A stretch of DNA of 64,000 nucleotides from JAITVM01 sp031551135 (GTDB taxonomy: Bacteria > Bacillota > Clostridia > Lachnospirales > JAITVM01): contig JAVBOA010000009.1 in assembly GCA_031551135.1 (NCBI GenBank), positions 62,001 to 126,000 of the forward strand. The letters are read 5' to 3'. The position numbers were made by a program, and so were the translations under genes. The notes below the pieces were generated by a model. It was not told where the DNA came from and ran no database searches. It was given only the letters and a program-made list of their open reading frames with translations. The stretch's first letter is position 1; the number at the start of each line of letters is the position of its first letter. This document shows, in pieces, positions 51,627 through 61,127 of the stretch.

Positions 51627-53354
51627 ATGTTAGCAAAAAAAAGATTGGCTAGCTATTTTTTGGTATCAGCACTTGTACTTTCAAGTCTTAGTGCGTGTGC
51701 TCCATCTGGGGAAGAATCCTCTGCCAGCGAGCAAGCAACAGCATCGACGCAGGAGCAAACTACACAAAGCGCGCCTGCTGTTGATACATCAACCACATTA
51801 AAAGATGTTAATTGGGCAGAAGTCGGCTGGAAAGCAGACCCGGAAAATTTAGAATGGAAACAAGACACGTCTCCGGTAAAATTGAGCTACTACGTGAACT
51901 TTTCTTGGTTTGGGCTTAATTGGCAAGATGATACCTCAAAACGCGTAACAGAAAAAACCGGAGTTGACTTAGAATTCAGCAAGCCTGTTGTAGACGATAA
52001 CCAAAAATTAAATATGATGATTGCGGGCGACCAGCTTCCGGATATTATGACTCTGGACCGCAACGATCCAGCGATTCAAACAATGATTAATGCAGGAATG
52101 TTGTATTCTTTTGATGAATTAATTGAGCAATATGCACCTCAGATGAAAGATATTTTGCCAGAGGAAGTTTTAAACAATTATAAAGCGGAAGACGGAAAAA
52201 CATATCAATTTACAACTTGGGTACAAGGAAAAGACTGGCAAGCGGCGGCTGTTAAATACGACCAAATGATTGGTACAAACCAAGCTTGTATCGCGATCAG
52301 AAAAGATTATTACGATGAAATCGGACGACCTGAAATTAAAAATGTAGCGGATTTCACGGCGGCTCTGGAAAAAATCAAAGAAAAACATCCGGACAAAATC
52401 GGTTTTTTTCCGGCAGACGGTTGTGTAACATCTGATTCTTTTGCAACTTCGGCAGCTATGGGTAATTTAGGTATTCAAATGGGTCTCAGCGACAACAAGG
52501 TTGTTAAAGACGGAAAAATTCAATGGGTAGTTCGTGACCAAAAATTTATAGATGCAATTAAAGTTCTGAATGATATGTATAAAAAAGGCTTGCTAACGAA
52601 AAATCCATTTATCGACACAAAAGATGTTGCGAAAGCTAAAATCGAAAAAGGCGATGTTGTTTCTTATTCTTGGGTAATTGCAGACGGCGAAATCGTTCCG
52701 GGCGATAATCCGAATACATCTTACGAGGTTTTACCTCCTTTTGACACATACGAGCAAATTCGTACCGGCGCTGGATGGCTGGCAACAGTTGTTCCTAAAT
52801 CCTGCAAAAATCCGGAAAGAGCTATTCGTTTCTTGGAATATTTGGCAAGTGCAGAAGGACATCAAGACGTATCTTGGGGTATCCGCGGCGATAGCTATTC
52901 GGGCGATGTTGTGGCAGGTCCTCACTGGAATTTGGTAGACGGAAAACCGACAATGCTACCTGATTATGTTGTGGACAAAAAAGCTGACTGGGGCGGCGTT
53001 GCTTCTAAAAATGGTCTTGGTGAATATTGGACAGCTTGTAACGAGTTGCTTTGGAACTTGCCTTGGTGGGATGCTTCTGATGAAAAAATGTCTAAATTCA
53101 ACGAAATGTTTGGTTCTAAAGTTAAATACATGCCTGAGTTAGATATTAAAGATCCGGACCCAACCAGCGAAGAAGGTATTATCAAAGGAAAAGCGTTTGG
53201 TTTGTTACAGCAGTATTCAGTAAAAATGGTTTTTGCTGACGACGCAGACGCAGAATACAGTAACTTTATCAAAGAATTAGATGCATTAGGTTTTGACCGT
53301 GTAGAGAAATTCTGGGATGATGTATACCAACAAAAAACAAAAAGCATGCAATAA
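51627..53354 (+). CDS. Extracellular sugar-binding lipoprotein, LplA/YtcQ type
   Basis: A 575-residue protein with a lipoprotein signal peptide (lipobox LSAC, Cys at residue 24), a Ser/Glu/Thr-rich linker and a large binding domain of 500 or more residues. It captures the oligosaccharide for the two permeases. Strong GGAGG; good expression expected. A stable hairpin follows the stop. Confidence 0.93.
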   Translation: MLAKKRLASYFLVSALVLSSLSACAPSGEESSASEQATASTQEQTTQSAPAVDTSTTLKDVNWAEVGWKADPENLEWKQDTSPVKLSYYVNFSWFGLNWQDDTSKRVTEKTGVDLEFSKPVVDDNQKLNMMIAGDQLPDIMTLDRNDPAIQTMINAGMLYSFDELIEQYAPQMKDILPEEVLNNYKAEDGKTYQFTTWVQGKDWQAAAVKYDQMIGTNQACIAIRKDYYDEIGRPEIKNVADFTAALEKIKEKHPDKIGFFPADGCVTSDSFATSAAMGNLGIQMGLSDNKVVKDGKIQWVVRDQKFIDAIKVLNDMYKKGLLTKNPFIDTKDVAKAKIEKGDVVSYSWVIADGEIVPGDNPNTSYEVLPPFDTYEQIRTGAGWLATVVPKSCKNPERAIRFLEYLASAEGHQDVSWGIRGDSYSGDVVAGPHWNLVDGKPTMLPDYVVDKKADWGGVASKNGLGEYWTACNELLWNLPWWDASDEKMSKFNEMFGSKVKYMPELDIKDPDPTSEEGIIKGKAFGLLQQYSVKMVFADDADAEYSNFIKELDALGFDRVEKFWDDVYQQKTKSMQ

Positions 53355-53387
53355 ATCAGACGGCGGCCGTAATAGGCCGCCTGATTT
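53353..53387 (+). promoter_or_regulatory. Strong intercistronic hairpin after the binding-protein gene
   Basis: AAATCA, bulge, GGCGGCC-GTAATA-GGCCGCC, TGATTT. It has no T run, so it is more likely an mRNA-protecting or attenuating hairpin that keeps binding-protein mRNA above the level of the downstream hydrolase mRNA. Confidence 0.6.
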
Positions 53388-53415
53388 CGCATAAAGTGAA
53401 GTAGGAGGAAATTCA

Positions 53416-55275
53416 ATGAAAGAAATATGGAAAAACTCTATGATAAAAGAAATTCGGGGCAGTACGGAAATTCAAGATAATAATTCAATTTTTGTAAAAG
53501 CCGAAAATGAAGGGAAAATCGTAATCCATTCTCAAAAAGGGCTTGTATATTTGGCGGTGGATTTAGACGGAGAAAGATATGTCATCAGCAATCGCGAAGG
53601 CATGACGCATTTAAAAGGACATGATATTTGCTGGCTTTTAGAATCGGATAATGCAGGTTTATATAGAGCCGTGGAAATTCACGCGAAAGGCGAAATAGAA
53701 GTACATTCAGAAGCGGAAAATATTTTGCTGACGATTTCTGCAAACTCCTGCGATTTGCGTATTCATGAATTATTTCCTCACGCTGATTTTTGCGGCAACC
53801 GATATATTTTTTCTTTTGACGGCGGAGAAATATTAGAGGAGGCATTATCTCGTTTTTATTGGGAATCGATGCTGCCAAGTATTGTAGAGCGTACGCGCGC
53901 CGCCGGTTATCCGTTTTGGAGCGGCTATGTTGTGAGTACTTTGCAAAAAGGCGAATATGCCGGAACATATCCGGATGTTGACCACGAATTTCAATGCAAA
54001 GGGCGTTTGGCGATGGGTGATTCGTTTGATGCGGGTGTTGTTCGCCGAATGATGAATCTTCAATTAAAACTCATGAAAAATGACCCAATCGGGCAATGGC
54101 GAAATCCCTGTGCGGTACAGCCTGACGGCACAATAGAATATCATGTTCGAAGAAACAGTATGGACCGCAAAGAAAATGCTGAAATGTTTTTAGTAACTGG
54201 AAATATTGAGATTTTAGAAACAGCATGGCTTTATATTTCGCAATCGAACGATATTTCGTGGCTTCGTGAGAATATAGAGGGACTGGAAAATGCGGCTTCG
54301 CTTTTAGAATTTTTGACAGATAAAAAAGGGCGGCTTTGGTCGGATGTTTTTTATGAGGATCAAGTTATGAAAGACGGTATGGAATGTATGTCCGCCGCAT
54401 TGGCTGCAAATGCACTGTGCCGTTTGGCAGAACTTGAAGAACTTCTGAATCGAAAAGAAGAAGCTGAAAAATATCGCTCATTCGGTAGATTATTGGGAAA
54501 TACAATGGTCAAAGATATTCCAAACGGATTTTGGGATAAAGAAAACAAACGATTCGTGGATTGGATTGACCGCCACGGCGGTGTTCATGACCATTTGCAT
54601 TTATTGGCGAACTGCCTGCCGATTTTATTTGGATATGCGACTCCCGAACAAACAGAAGCTGTGCATAAATTGATTGAAGAAAATTTGCCGGAGTTTCAGC
54701 GATTTCCGACTTTTTTGTCCGCAAAAATTCAAGATTATACAGATTCGGAAATAGGGGACGGCGGTCCTTACGATTTATGTGCGGCAGGACGTTATTGGTG
54801 TTGGGATGCCGCATATTGGGGATTTTTGCAGAATGGAGAAAAATTATCAGAACAGCTGTTTACAGTAGCGGAACAGGCAAAGCTGGACGGATTTCGCATG
54901 GGCGAACGTTACGATATGAATCATGTATATTATATAAGTGACAAAAATTGGCACGGTGCTCCTTATTATTATGAATATCCATGTGTTTTTTCGTGGGTAC
55001 TCCAGCATGAATATTTGGGCGTATCCTATGATATCAAGCGCAATTTAAAAATAGCGCCTAAGCTTATTTCATATGGAGCTATACGCTTAGAAGCTTTTGG
55101 TGTTTCGTATTCATATGAAAAAGATAAATTTTCGATTCAAAATATCTCCGATGACGAACAAAAAATAGAATTGGATATTTCCGCATTATACTCTTTAAAA
55201 GCGAATGAAAATCAAATATTTACGCTTGCGGCCGGTGAAGAAAAAGTTTTTGAAATAAAGGAGGAAATTCTATGA
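53416..55275 (+). CDS. Putative (alpha/alpha)6-barrel glycoside hydrolase
   Basis: A 619-residue protein without signal peptide. An N-terminal beta region (about 1-150) is followed by a helical catalytic region with aromatic and acidic motifs typical of six-hairpin glycosidases (GRLWSDVFYEDQVMKDGMECMSA, GGPYDLCAAGRYWCWDAAYW). I cannot assign a GH family. It works on material imported by the transporter and its stop overlaps the beta-galactosidase start by 4 bp. Confidence 0.65.
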   Translation: MKEIWKNSMIKEIRGSTEIQDNNSIFVKAENEGKIVIHSQKGLVYLAVDLDGERYVISNREGMTHLKGHDICWLLESDNAGLYRAVEIHAKGEIEVHSEAENILLTISANSCDLRIHELFPHADFCGNRYIFSFDGGEILEEALSRFYWESMLPSIVERTRAAGYPFWSGYVVSTLQKGEYAGTYPDVDHEFQCKGRLAMGDSFDAGVVRRMMNLQLKLMKNDPIGQWRNPCAVQPDGTIEYHVRRNSMDRKENAEMFLVTGNIEILETAWLYISQSNDISWLRENIEGLENAASLLEFLTDKKGRLWSDVFYEDQVMKDGMECMSAALAANALCRLAELEELLNRKEEAEKYRSFGRLLGNTMVKDIPNGFWDKENKRFVDWIDRHGGVHDHLHLLANCLPILFGYATPEQTEAVHKLIEENLPEFQRFPTFLSAKIQDYTDSEIGDGGPYDLCAAGRYWCWDAAYWGFLQNGEKLSEQLFTVAEQAKLDGFRMGERYDMNHVYYISDKNWHGAPYYYEYPCVFSWVLQHEYLGVSYDIKRNLKIAPKLISYGAIRLEAFGVSYSYEKDKFSIQNISDDEQKIELDISALYSLKANENQIFTLAAGEEKVFEIKEEIL

Positions 55276-58265
55276 ATCCTGAAATAAAATGGCTTTCAGA
55301 CCCGGAAGTATTTGCAGTCAACCGTATAAACGCACATTCAGACCATTTTTTTTATGAGCATCGTGAAGAAATCGGAATGGAAGAAAATATGCCTCTGCGC
55401 CAATCTCTAAACGGCATTTGGGATTTTTGCTATGCGGATTCTGTGGAAAACAGGCCTGAGGATTTTTACAAAATAGATTTTGATAAAGGGAGCTTTGGGA
55501 AAATTGAAGTTCCGGGACATATAGAGTTGCAAGGCTACGGCACGCCTCAATATGTAAATACAATGTATCTGTGGGATGGAAAAGAATTTTTGCGTCCGCC
55601 GCAAATTCCAAAAGATAACCCCGTGGGAAGCTATTTACGTAGTTTTTCACTAAAAGAAAATTTAAAAGGCAAAAAAATTTATTTATCTTTTCAAGGTGTC
55701 GAAACGGCATTTTATGTTTGGCTTAACGGGAATTTTATAGGATATTCGGAAGATTCGTTTGTTCCTTCGGAATTTGAAATAACGAATTATTTGTGTAAAG
55801 GAGAAAATATTTTGGCGGTTGCGGTTTTTGCAAGAAGCTCTGCAAGCTGGCTGCAAGACCAAGATTTTTGGCGGTTTTCCGGGATTTTTAGGGATCTGTA
55901 TCTATATGCTGTTCCAAAATCGCATATTGACGACGTATTTGTAAAAACTATTTTAGATGATGAATATAAAGACGCTTCGCTTGAAATAGAATATAAATTA
56001 AGTGGTGAAATGCCGTATTCGATATATGCTTCGCTTTTAGATGATAAAAAAGAAATAATCATTTCGAAAGAACAAAACGCCGAAACAGCAGGCAGAATAA
56101 ATATTAATGTGGGAAGTGTTGCTCTTTGGAGTGCGGAAGAGCCAAATCTTTATGAATTGCATTTGGAATTGCGAGGAAAAGACGGCAGCCTTATTGAAAT
56201 CGTTCCGCTGGAAATAGGTTTCCGTAAATTTGAAATGAAAAACGGAATCATGTGCCTAAATGGAAAGCGAATTGTTTTCAAGGGTATTAACCGCCATGAA
56301 TTTAATATAAAACGCGGACGGTGCATTACGAAAGAGGACATGCTTTGGGATATTCGATTTATGAAGCGCTACAATATTAACGCTGTACGCACAAGCCATT
56401 ACCCGAATCAAAGCCTTTGGTACAGGCTTTGTGACCGTTACGGAATATATCTAATAGACGAAACAAATTTGGAAAGCCACGGTTCTTGGCAAAAACTCGG
56501 AAAAGTCGAGCCGTCGTGGAATATACCCGGGAGTCTGCCGGAGTGGCGTGAGGCGGTACTGGACAGAGCAAAATCAATGCTTGAACGTGATAAAAATCAT
56601 GCGTCCGTTTTAATCTGGTCTTGCGGAAACGAATCTTATGCCGGAGAAGACATAGCCGCAATGACGGAGTTTTTCCATAAAAGGGATAATACTCGTTTGG
56701 TGCATTATGAAGGCTGTGTACAGAATCGGGATTTTGAGCATATAACGGATATGGAAAGCCGTATGTATGCGCCGCCTGCGGCGATAGAAGAATATCTGCT
56801 CTCCAATCCGGAAAAACCGTATCTGAGCTGTGAATATATGCATATGATGGGAAATTCGGGCGGCGGTTTGCATTTGTATACCGAGCTTGAAAAATATGAA
56901 AAATATCAAGGCGGATTTATTTGGGATTATATCGACCAGACGATTGAAATCGACGGAAAACTGAAAACAGGCGGAGATTTTTTAGACCGCCCGACAGATT
57001 ACGGTTTTTGTACAAACGGAATTGTCTATGCAGACCGAAGAATTTCACCGAAAGCGGAAGAGGTTAAATTTTTGTATTCAAATGTGAAAATAAAATTAAC
57101 TTCCGATGGATTCCTTGTAAAGAACGAAAATTTATTTATCAATACAAAGGATTATCTTTTTGTATATCGCATAGAACAAGAAGGAAATTGTATATTCGAA
57201 AAAATATTTGAAATGAATCTTTCGCCGAATGAAGAAAAATTCGTTGCGGTAGAACTGCCTGAAATATTTGGTGAATATAGCGCTAATGTATTAATGCTGC
57301 TTAATCAAGATACGATTTGGGCAGAAAAAGGGCATATTGTGGCGTGGGGACAAAGTATTTTTATTTCCGAAAAAAAATCCACTGACGAAGAAAAAAATGT
57401 TCTTAAAAATTGGCGTGTGATTGAGGGCGATGTAAATATCGGTGTTGCGGCGGATAATTTTTCTGCTATATTCTCAATATCAGAAGGCGGAATTGTTTCT
57501 TTAATTCACGGCGGTTCGGAGCATATTTCTTTTGCACCGAAGCCGACGTTTTGGCGTGCACCGACCGATAATGACAGAGGACGTAAATTTGGTTTTGAAT
57601 TCGCGTGCTGGAAAACAGCAAGCCTATATGCAAAGTGTACGGATTTTAAATTTCAAGAATCTGCAGACGGCTTGGAAATCCAATATCATTTTTCATTGCC
57701 TGCGCCGATAACTGCTTACGTTGAAATAAATTATTTTGTAAATAAATACGGTGAAATATTAGTAACGGCTAAATATTCAGGTGGGGATAATCTGGCCGAT
57801 TTACCGCTGTTTGGAATAGATTTCTGCATGCCCGAAAAATTTGAAAATTTCACGTTTTATGGAATGGGTTCGCAAGAAAATTATATCGATAGGGTTTCGG
57901 GGGCGGTATTGGGATTGTTTAAGAGTGACAAAACAGAAAATCTATCGGAATATTTGAAACCGCAGGAATGTGGAAATCGTACCGGAATCCGCTGGCTGGA
58001 AATAAATGACGCAGAAAAAATCGGTCTGCGCTTCGAAGCCGAAGAAATGCCGTTTGAAGGCTCTGTATTGCCTTATTCTGCGCATGAATTGGAAAATGCC
58101 ATGCATAAAGAAAATCTTCCTAATTCTGAGCATACTTGGGTGAGAATTTTGGCGAAGCAGATGGGCGTAGGCGGTGACGACAGTTGGGGTTCAGTGACGC
58201 ATAAAGATTTTCGAATTTCTTCTGATAAAGAAATTGTCCTCAGTTTTCGGATAAAAAAAGCATAG
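55272..58265 (+). CDS. lacZ: GH2 beta-galactosidase
   Basis: A 997-residue protein of LacZ layout: sugar-binding domain (about 30-210), Ig-like domain, TIM barrel with acid/base Glu454 in SCGNES and nucleophile Glu521 in SCEYMH, then a second Ig-like and a large C-terminal domain (TFWRAPTDNDRGRK). No signal peptide, so it is cytoplasmic. It hydrolyses terminal beta-galactosides from the imported oligosaccharide. Confidence 0.93.
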   Translation: MNPEIKWLSDPEVFAVNRINAHSDHFFYEHREEIGMEENMPLRQSLNGIWDFCYADSVENRPEDFYKIDFDKGSFGKIEVPGHIELQGYGTPQYVNTMYLWDGKEFLRPPQIPKDNPVGSYLRSFSLKENLKGKKIYLSFQGVETAFYVWLNGNFIGYSEDSFVPSEFEITNYLCKGENILAVAVFARSSASWLQDQDFWRFSGIFRDLYLYAVPKSHIDDVFVKTILDDEYKDASLEIEYKLSGEMPYSIYASLLDDKKEIIISKEQNAETAGRININVGSVALWSAEEPNLYELHLELRGKDGSLIEIVPLEIGFRKFEMKNGIMCLNGKRIVFKGINRHEFNIKRGRCITKEDMLWDIRFMKRYNINAVRTSHYPNQSLWYRLCDRYGIYLIDETNLESHGSWQKLGKVEPSWNIPGSLPEWREAVLDRAKSMLERDKNHASVLIWSCGNESYAGEDIAAMTEFFHKRDNTRLVHYEGCVQNRDFEHITDMESRMYAPPAAIEEYLLSNPEKPYLSCEYMHMMGNSGGGLHLYTELEKYEKYQGGFIWDYIDQTIEIDGKLKTGGDFLDRPTDYGFCTNGIVYADRRISPKAEEVKFLYSNVKIKLTSDGFLVKNENLFINTKDYLFVYRIEQEGNCIFEKIFEMNLSPNEEKFVAVELPEIFGEYSANVLMLLNQDTIWAEKGHIVAWGQSIFISEKKSTDEEKNVLKNWRVIEGDVNIGVAADNFSAIFSISEGGIVSLIHGGSEHISFAPKPTFWRAPTDNDRGRKFGFEFACWKTASLYAKCTDFKFQESADGLEIQYHFSLPAPITAYVEINYFVNKYGEILVTAKYSGGDNLADLPLFGIDFCMPEKFENFTFYGMGSQENYIDRVSGAVLGLFKSDKTENLSEYLKPQECGNRTGIRWLEINDAEKIGLRFEAEEMPFEGSVLPYSAHELENAMHKENLPNSEHTWVRILAKQMGVGGDDSWGSVTHKDFRISSDKEIVLSFRIKKA

Positions 58266-58285
58266 GTTTTACAAAGGAGACAAAA

Positions 58286-59959
58286 ATGATTGATTTGCAT
58301 TTAGTGCCATTTAGCCGGTATGGCTCTTATTTTGCTATTGTGCAAGATAAAGAGAATCGGATTGTTTTTAAAGATATTCACGGAGGTTGGGATTATCCGT
58401 GCGAAATTTTTTATTTGACGGTATTTTCCAAAGAGGGAGAAGAAATAAAAGAAATTTCTGTCAGCGAATGTGAAATTATCATAGGTAATCAAGAAAATTT
58501 TGTTAGAATCTGTTTCGGTGAAGAAAATACTCTGCATATGCAAGCAAAGGGACTTGCTGTAAGGCTTGTGGCGAATAAAACCCGTTATGACAGCCTAAAT
58601 CCTTTCAGCGAAAATCAATATGAATATCACTGCTATACAAAAGAAACAAAAATGCTTTTTACGCTGAGAAAAGGGCAGTGGGCGCTAGACGCGCCGTGGG
58701 AGTTTGTGGGCAACAAAAAAATCGAAATGATTGTAAACGCTGACTTTCTTGAAAGCGAAATGCTGATTGAAGGATATAAAAGCATTTGGAAGCCAAGGGA
58801 ATATGCCGGATATGAAACGGATTTGGCGAAAGTAAATGCGGAATTCGACATGTGGCAGAGAGCGTTTCCCCTAGCGCCCGATTATGAGGAAAGCAGAAAT
58901 CTTGCTGTATATATTCTTTGGTCAAGCGTGGTTGCCCCCGAAGGGACTTTGCCTTATTACACAATGTATATGTCGAAAAACGGAATGAACAATATTTGGA
59001 GTTGGGACAATTGCTTTAATGCTTTAGCGCTCAGTGAATCCTTTCCGGACTTGGCTTACGACCAATTGAGAACCTTTATAAAATACCAAGACGAATTTGG
59101 CATTTATCCCGATTTGATGAATGATAAATTCGTTTCATACAATTGCTGCAAGCCGCCGGTTTGGGCATGGGCATTTTTGCTTATGAAAAAGCGAAATGAT
59201 TTTTTCAAGGATTCAGCGGTAGTGGAAATAATGTACGAAACTATTGTAAAGCAGACGAATTATTGGTTGAAGTACAGAAGAAAAAGCAAAGATGTTTTGC
59301 CGGCTTACATGCACGGAAACGACTCCGGTTGGGATAATGCTTCTATTTTTCATCAAGGAATGCCCGTCGAAGCTCCTGATTTGGGTGCGCATTTAATTCG
59401 GCAGATGGATATTTTATCGAAAATGGCGAAAGAACTCGGAAAGAGCGAGGAAGAAATTTTTTGGAAAAAAGAAGCGGATGCGTTGTATGATTTGCTTATT
59501 AAACGATATTTGGATGACGACGGATTTTTTGCTATTTACGAACCGACAGGAGAGCCGATTCAACAGCGTACCAGCCTTATTTTATATTTGCCTTTGATAA
59601 TCGGGTATCGATTGCCAAAAGATTTAGTGAGTAAGATGGTAGAGAAATTAAAAACAGATTTTGAAACGCCATATGGTTTGGCTACGGAAAGCGTGTGCAG
59701 CCAACTGTATAAAGAGGACGGTTATTGGCTTGGGCCGATTTGGGGAGCACCTACGTTGCTGATTGCGGATGCGCTTTTAGAAATAGGGTACAAAGATTTT
59801 GCCAACAATATTATTCAGAAATTTTTTGAACTGACCAAAGTGGGCATGATGGCCGAAAATTTTCATGCTTTTACAGGGAAAGGGCTTTCAGATCCGGCAT
59901 TTACATGGACTTCCGGAATATTTATAACTCTCTTAAATATAAATTGTTATAAAAAATAA
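58286..59959 (+). CDS. GH37/GH63-like alpha-glycosidase
   Basis: A 557-residue protein with an N-terminal beta domain and an (alpha/alpha)6 barrel carrying NIWSWDNCFNALAL, MHGNDSGWDNASIF (catalytic Asp) and YWLGPIWGAPTLLI, the conserved clan GH-G segments of trehalases, GH63 alpha-glucosidases and mannosylglycerate hydrolases. The substrate is not predictable. Third hydrolase in the operon; AAAGGAG lies before the ATG. Confidence 0.8.
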   Translation: MIDLHLVPFSRYGSYFAIVQDKENRIVFKDIHGGWDYPCEIFYLTVFSKEGEEIKEISVSECEIIIGNQENFVRICFGEENTLHMQAKGLAVRLVANKTRYDSLNPFSENQYEYHCYTKETKMLFTLRKGQWALDAPWEFVGNKKIEMIVNADFLESEMLIEGYKSIWKPREYAGYETDLAKVNAEFDMWQRAFPLAPDYEESRNLAVYILWSSVVAPEGTLPYYTMYMSKNGMNNIWSWDNCFNALALSESFPDLAYDQLRTFIKYQDEFGIYPDLMNDKFVSYNCCKPPVWAWAFLLMKKRNDFFKDSAVVEIMYETIVKQTNYWLKYRRKSKDVLPAYMHGNDSGWDNASIFHQGMPVEAPDLGAHLIRQMDILSKMAKELGKSEEEIFWKKEADALYDLLIKRYLDDDGFFAIYEPTGEPIQQRTSLILYLPLIIGYRLPKDLVSKMVEKLKTDFETPYGLATESVCSQLYKEDGYWLGPIWGAPTLLIADALLEIGYKDFANNIIQKFFELTKVGMMAENFHAFTGKGLSDPAFTWTSGIFITLLNINCYKK

Positions 59960-59970
59960 TAGTCCAAATT

Positions 59971-60023
59971 CAAAACCGCCCGTGCGGAGTTTTCACCGAA
60001 ACGGACGGTTTTGAAAATTTTTA
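59971..60023 (+). terminator. Terminator of the carbohydrate operon
   Basis: CAAAACCGCCCGT ... ACGGACGGTTTTG stem with mismatch, followed by AAAATTTTT. Also serves the leftward small gene at 60024. Confidence 0.75.
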
Positions 60024-60182
60024 TCATGCTCTGGTTTTGTCATCGCCGGATTTATGCCTGCTGCCGGATTGCTTTTTATTATTTCTGCTTTTTCCATCAA
60101 GAGCGCTTTCTGCCATTGTCGGGCCACCGTTGGATTTTTCCTTGCGAATTTCTTTAGGGTCAAGCTGACTGTCTTTTGCCAT
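60024..60182 (-). CDS. Small hydrophilic protein, candidate spore protein
   Basis: 52 residues: MAKDSQLDPKEIRKEKSNGG with a Ser/Gly/Lys/Asn-rich remainder ending GDDKTRA. AGGAG lies 8 bases upstream of the ATG, so translation is well supported. Composition and size resemble minor small acid-soluble spore proteins, and tlp is two genes upstream on the same strand. Not matched to a named family. Confidence 0.6.
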   Translation of the reverse strand: MAKDSQLDPKEIRKEKSNGGPTMAESALDGKSRNNKKQSGSRHKSGDDKTRA

Positions 60183-60199
60183 ATTTATTCTCCTGTCTT

Positions 60200-60352
60200 T
60201 TATTGCCTGCCGTTTTTTTCGTGTCCGCCGTCATGCGTGCCGATATGCTGTCCGTTTTTGATTCCGGCATCAGCGTTATCTTTTGGCTGCATTTTACGCA
60301 ATTCAGCATTAGAATGTTTTTCTTCTTTTTGATGGTTTTTATTATTGTTCAT
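60200..60352 (-). CDS. Small Asn/His/Lys-rich protein, candidate spore protein
   Basis: 50 residues: MNNNKNHQKEEKHSNAELRK and onward to HEKNGRQ. The ribosome site is weak, and the ATG is 4 bp from the end of a miniature element (60356-60468) that separates it from tlp, so its original leader has been replaced. Hydrophilic, no Cys, no Trp. Function unknown. Confidence 0.5.
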   Translation of the reverse strand: MNNNKNHQKEEKHSNAELRKMQPKDNADAGIKNGQHIGTHDGGHEKNGRQ

Positions 60353-60355
60353 GTA

Positions 60356-60468
60356 ATACTATTTCCCATTTAATTTGCAGAAAAAAATTTTTACAGCGAA
60401 GCGTTCCGCGCAACGCTTCAAGCGCGGAATAAAATATTTTTTTCTATTCTTTAAAAGGGAAATAGTAT
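60356..60468. mobile_element. Miniature element copy 2, 113 bp
   Basis: Terminal repeats ATACTATTTCCC ... GGGAAATAGTAT; the interior has GTTCCGCGC / GCGCGGAAT. It ends 2 bp from the tlp stop and 4 bp from the next start. Confidence 0.88.
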
Positions 60469-60470
60469 AA

Positions 60471-60728
60471 TCAAATCTCCTTGGCTCTTTCCTCAATAGT
60501 CTGATGCAAATCGCGGATTTCTTTTTGCATCGAACCGATAGCGTGCTGACGCTGAATATTTTTTTCAATCAGCTTATCTCTTTGTGCATCAGAAGGAGTC
60601 TCAGCTATTATTTCGTTAGAAACTTCGATATTGTATTTTGTAGTATCGATTTTATTTTCTAATTTTTCTATTTTTTGAAATCCTTCTTCGCTGTGCAATT
60701 TTTCCAGATCACTTTGATTTCTATCCAT
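60471..60728 (-). CDS. tlp: Small acid-soluble spore protein Tlp
   Basis: 85 residues, start ATG 60728 behind GAGGTG. The C-terminal two thirds match Tlp: NIEVSNEIIAETPSDAQRDK, then EKNIQRQHAIGSMQKEIRDL. The N terminus has DRNQSDLEKL. Tlp is made in the forespore under sigma-G control and packed in the spore core. Its presence supports a sporulating host. Confidence 0.85.
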   Translation of the reverse strand: MDRNQSDLEKLHSEEGFQKIEKLENKIDTTKYNIEVSNEIIAETPSDAQRDKLIEKNIQRQHAIGSMQKEIRDLHQTIEERAKEI

Positions 60729-60789
60729 ATTATTCACCTCAGACTTATTGTCTTTCGTTTGAAGTTTTTTTATACGTTAGAAATCAAAC

Positions 60790-61046
60790 TCATAGCAGAT
60801 TGCTTTTTACATCTGCTAAATTAGAAAGGTATTCTTCACCGCTTACAGACAAAGGGAATCCTGCTTCCCCGACAATATTTACAATATTAGAAGCATCGAG
60901 TTCATCTCCTGCAAAAGCATAAGCTTTATTTTCACCGGCGGGAACTTCGGCGGCGACAACTCCCGAAAGACTGTTCATTGCTTCGGCTATTTTATCTTTA
61001 TCATCAGAATTACATATCCCGTTAATATTAAGCGTGATTTTTTCAT
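60790..61046 (-). pseudogene. HMA-like small protein with frameshift at the start
   Basis: A good GGAGG and ATG (61046) are followed by an A6 run (61038-61043). In the ATG frame translation stops after 19 codons, but the -1 frame reads KITLNINGICNSDDKDKIAEAMNSL and continues with GVVAAEVPAGENKAYAF ... VNIVGEAGFPLSV, the pattern of a heavy-metal-associated domain without its CxxC pair. One extra A would join them. Either a real lesion, slippage or sequence error. An internal ATG at 60978 gives only 62 residues. Confidence 0.55.
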
Positions 61047-61127
61047 CTTTGCCTCCAAAAACATTTTTATACTATTATTCTACTTATAATGCGTAATTAT
61101 GTAGAATTAGTTTTTGAATAGATAATA

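Noticed and set aside
60359..60568. 69-residue leftward open frame over miniature element copy 2
   Set aside because: A by-product of the element's inverted repeat overlapping tlp in another frame.
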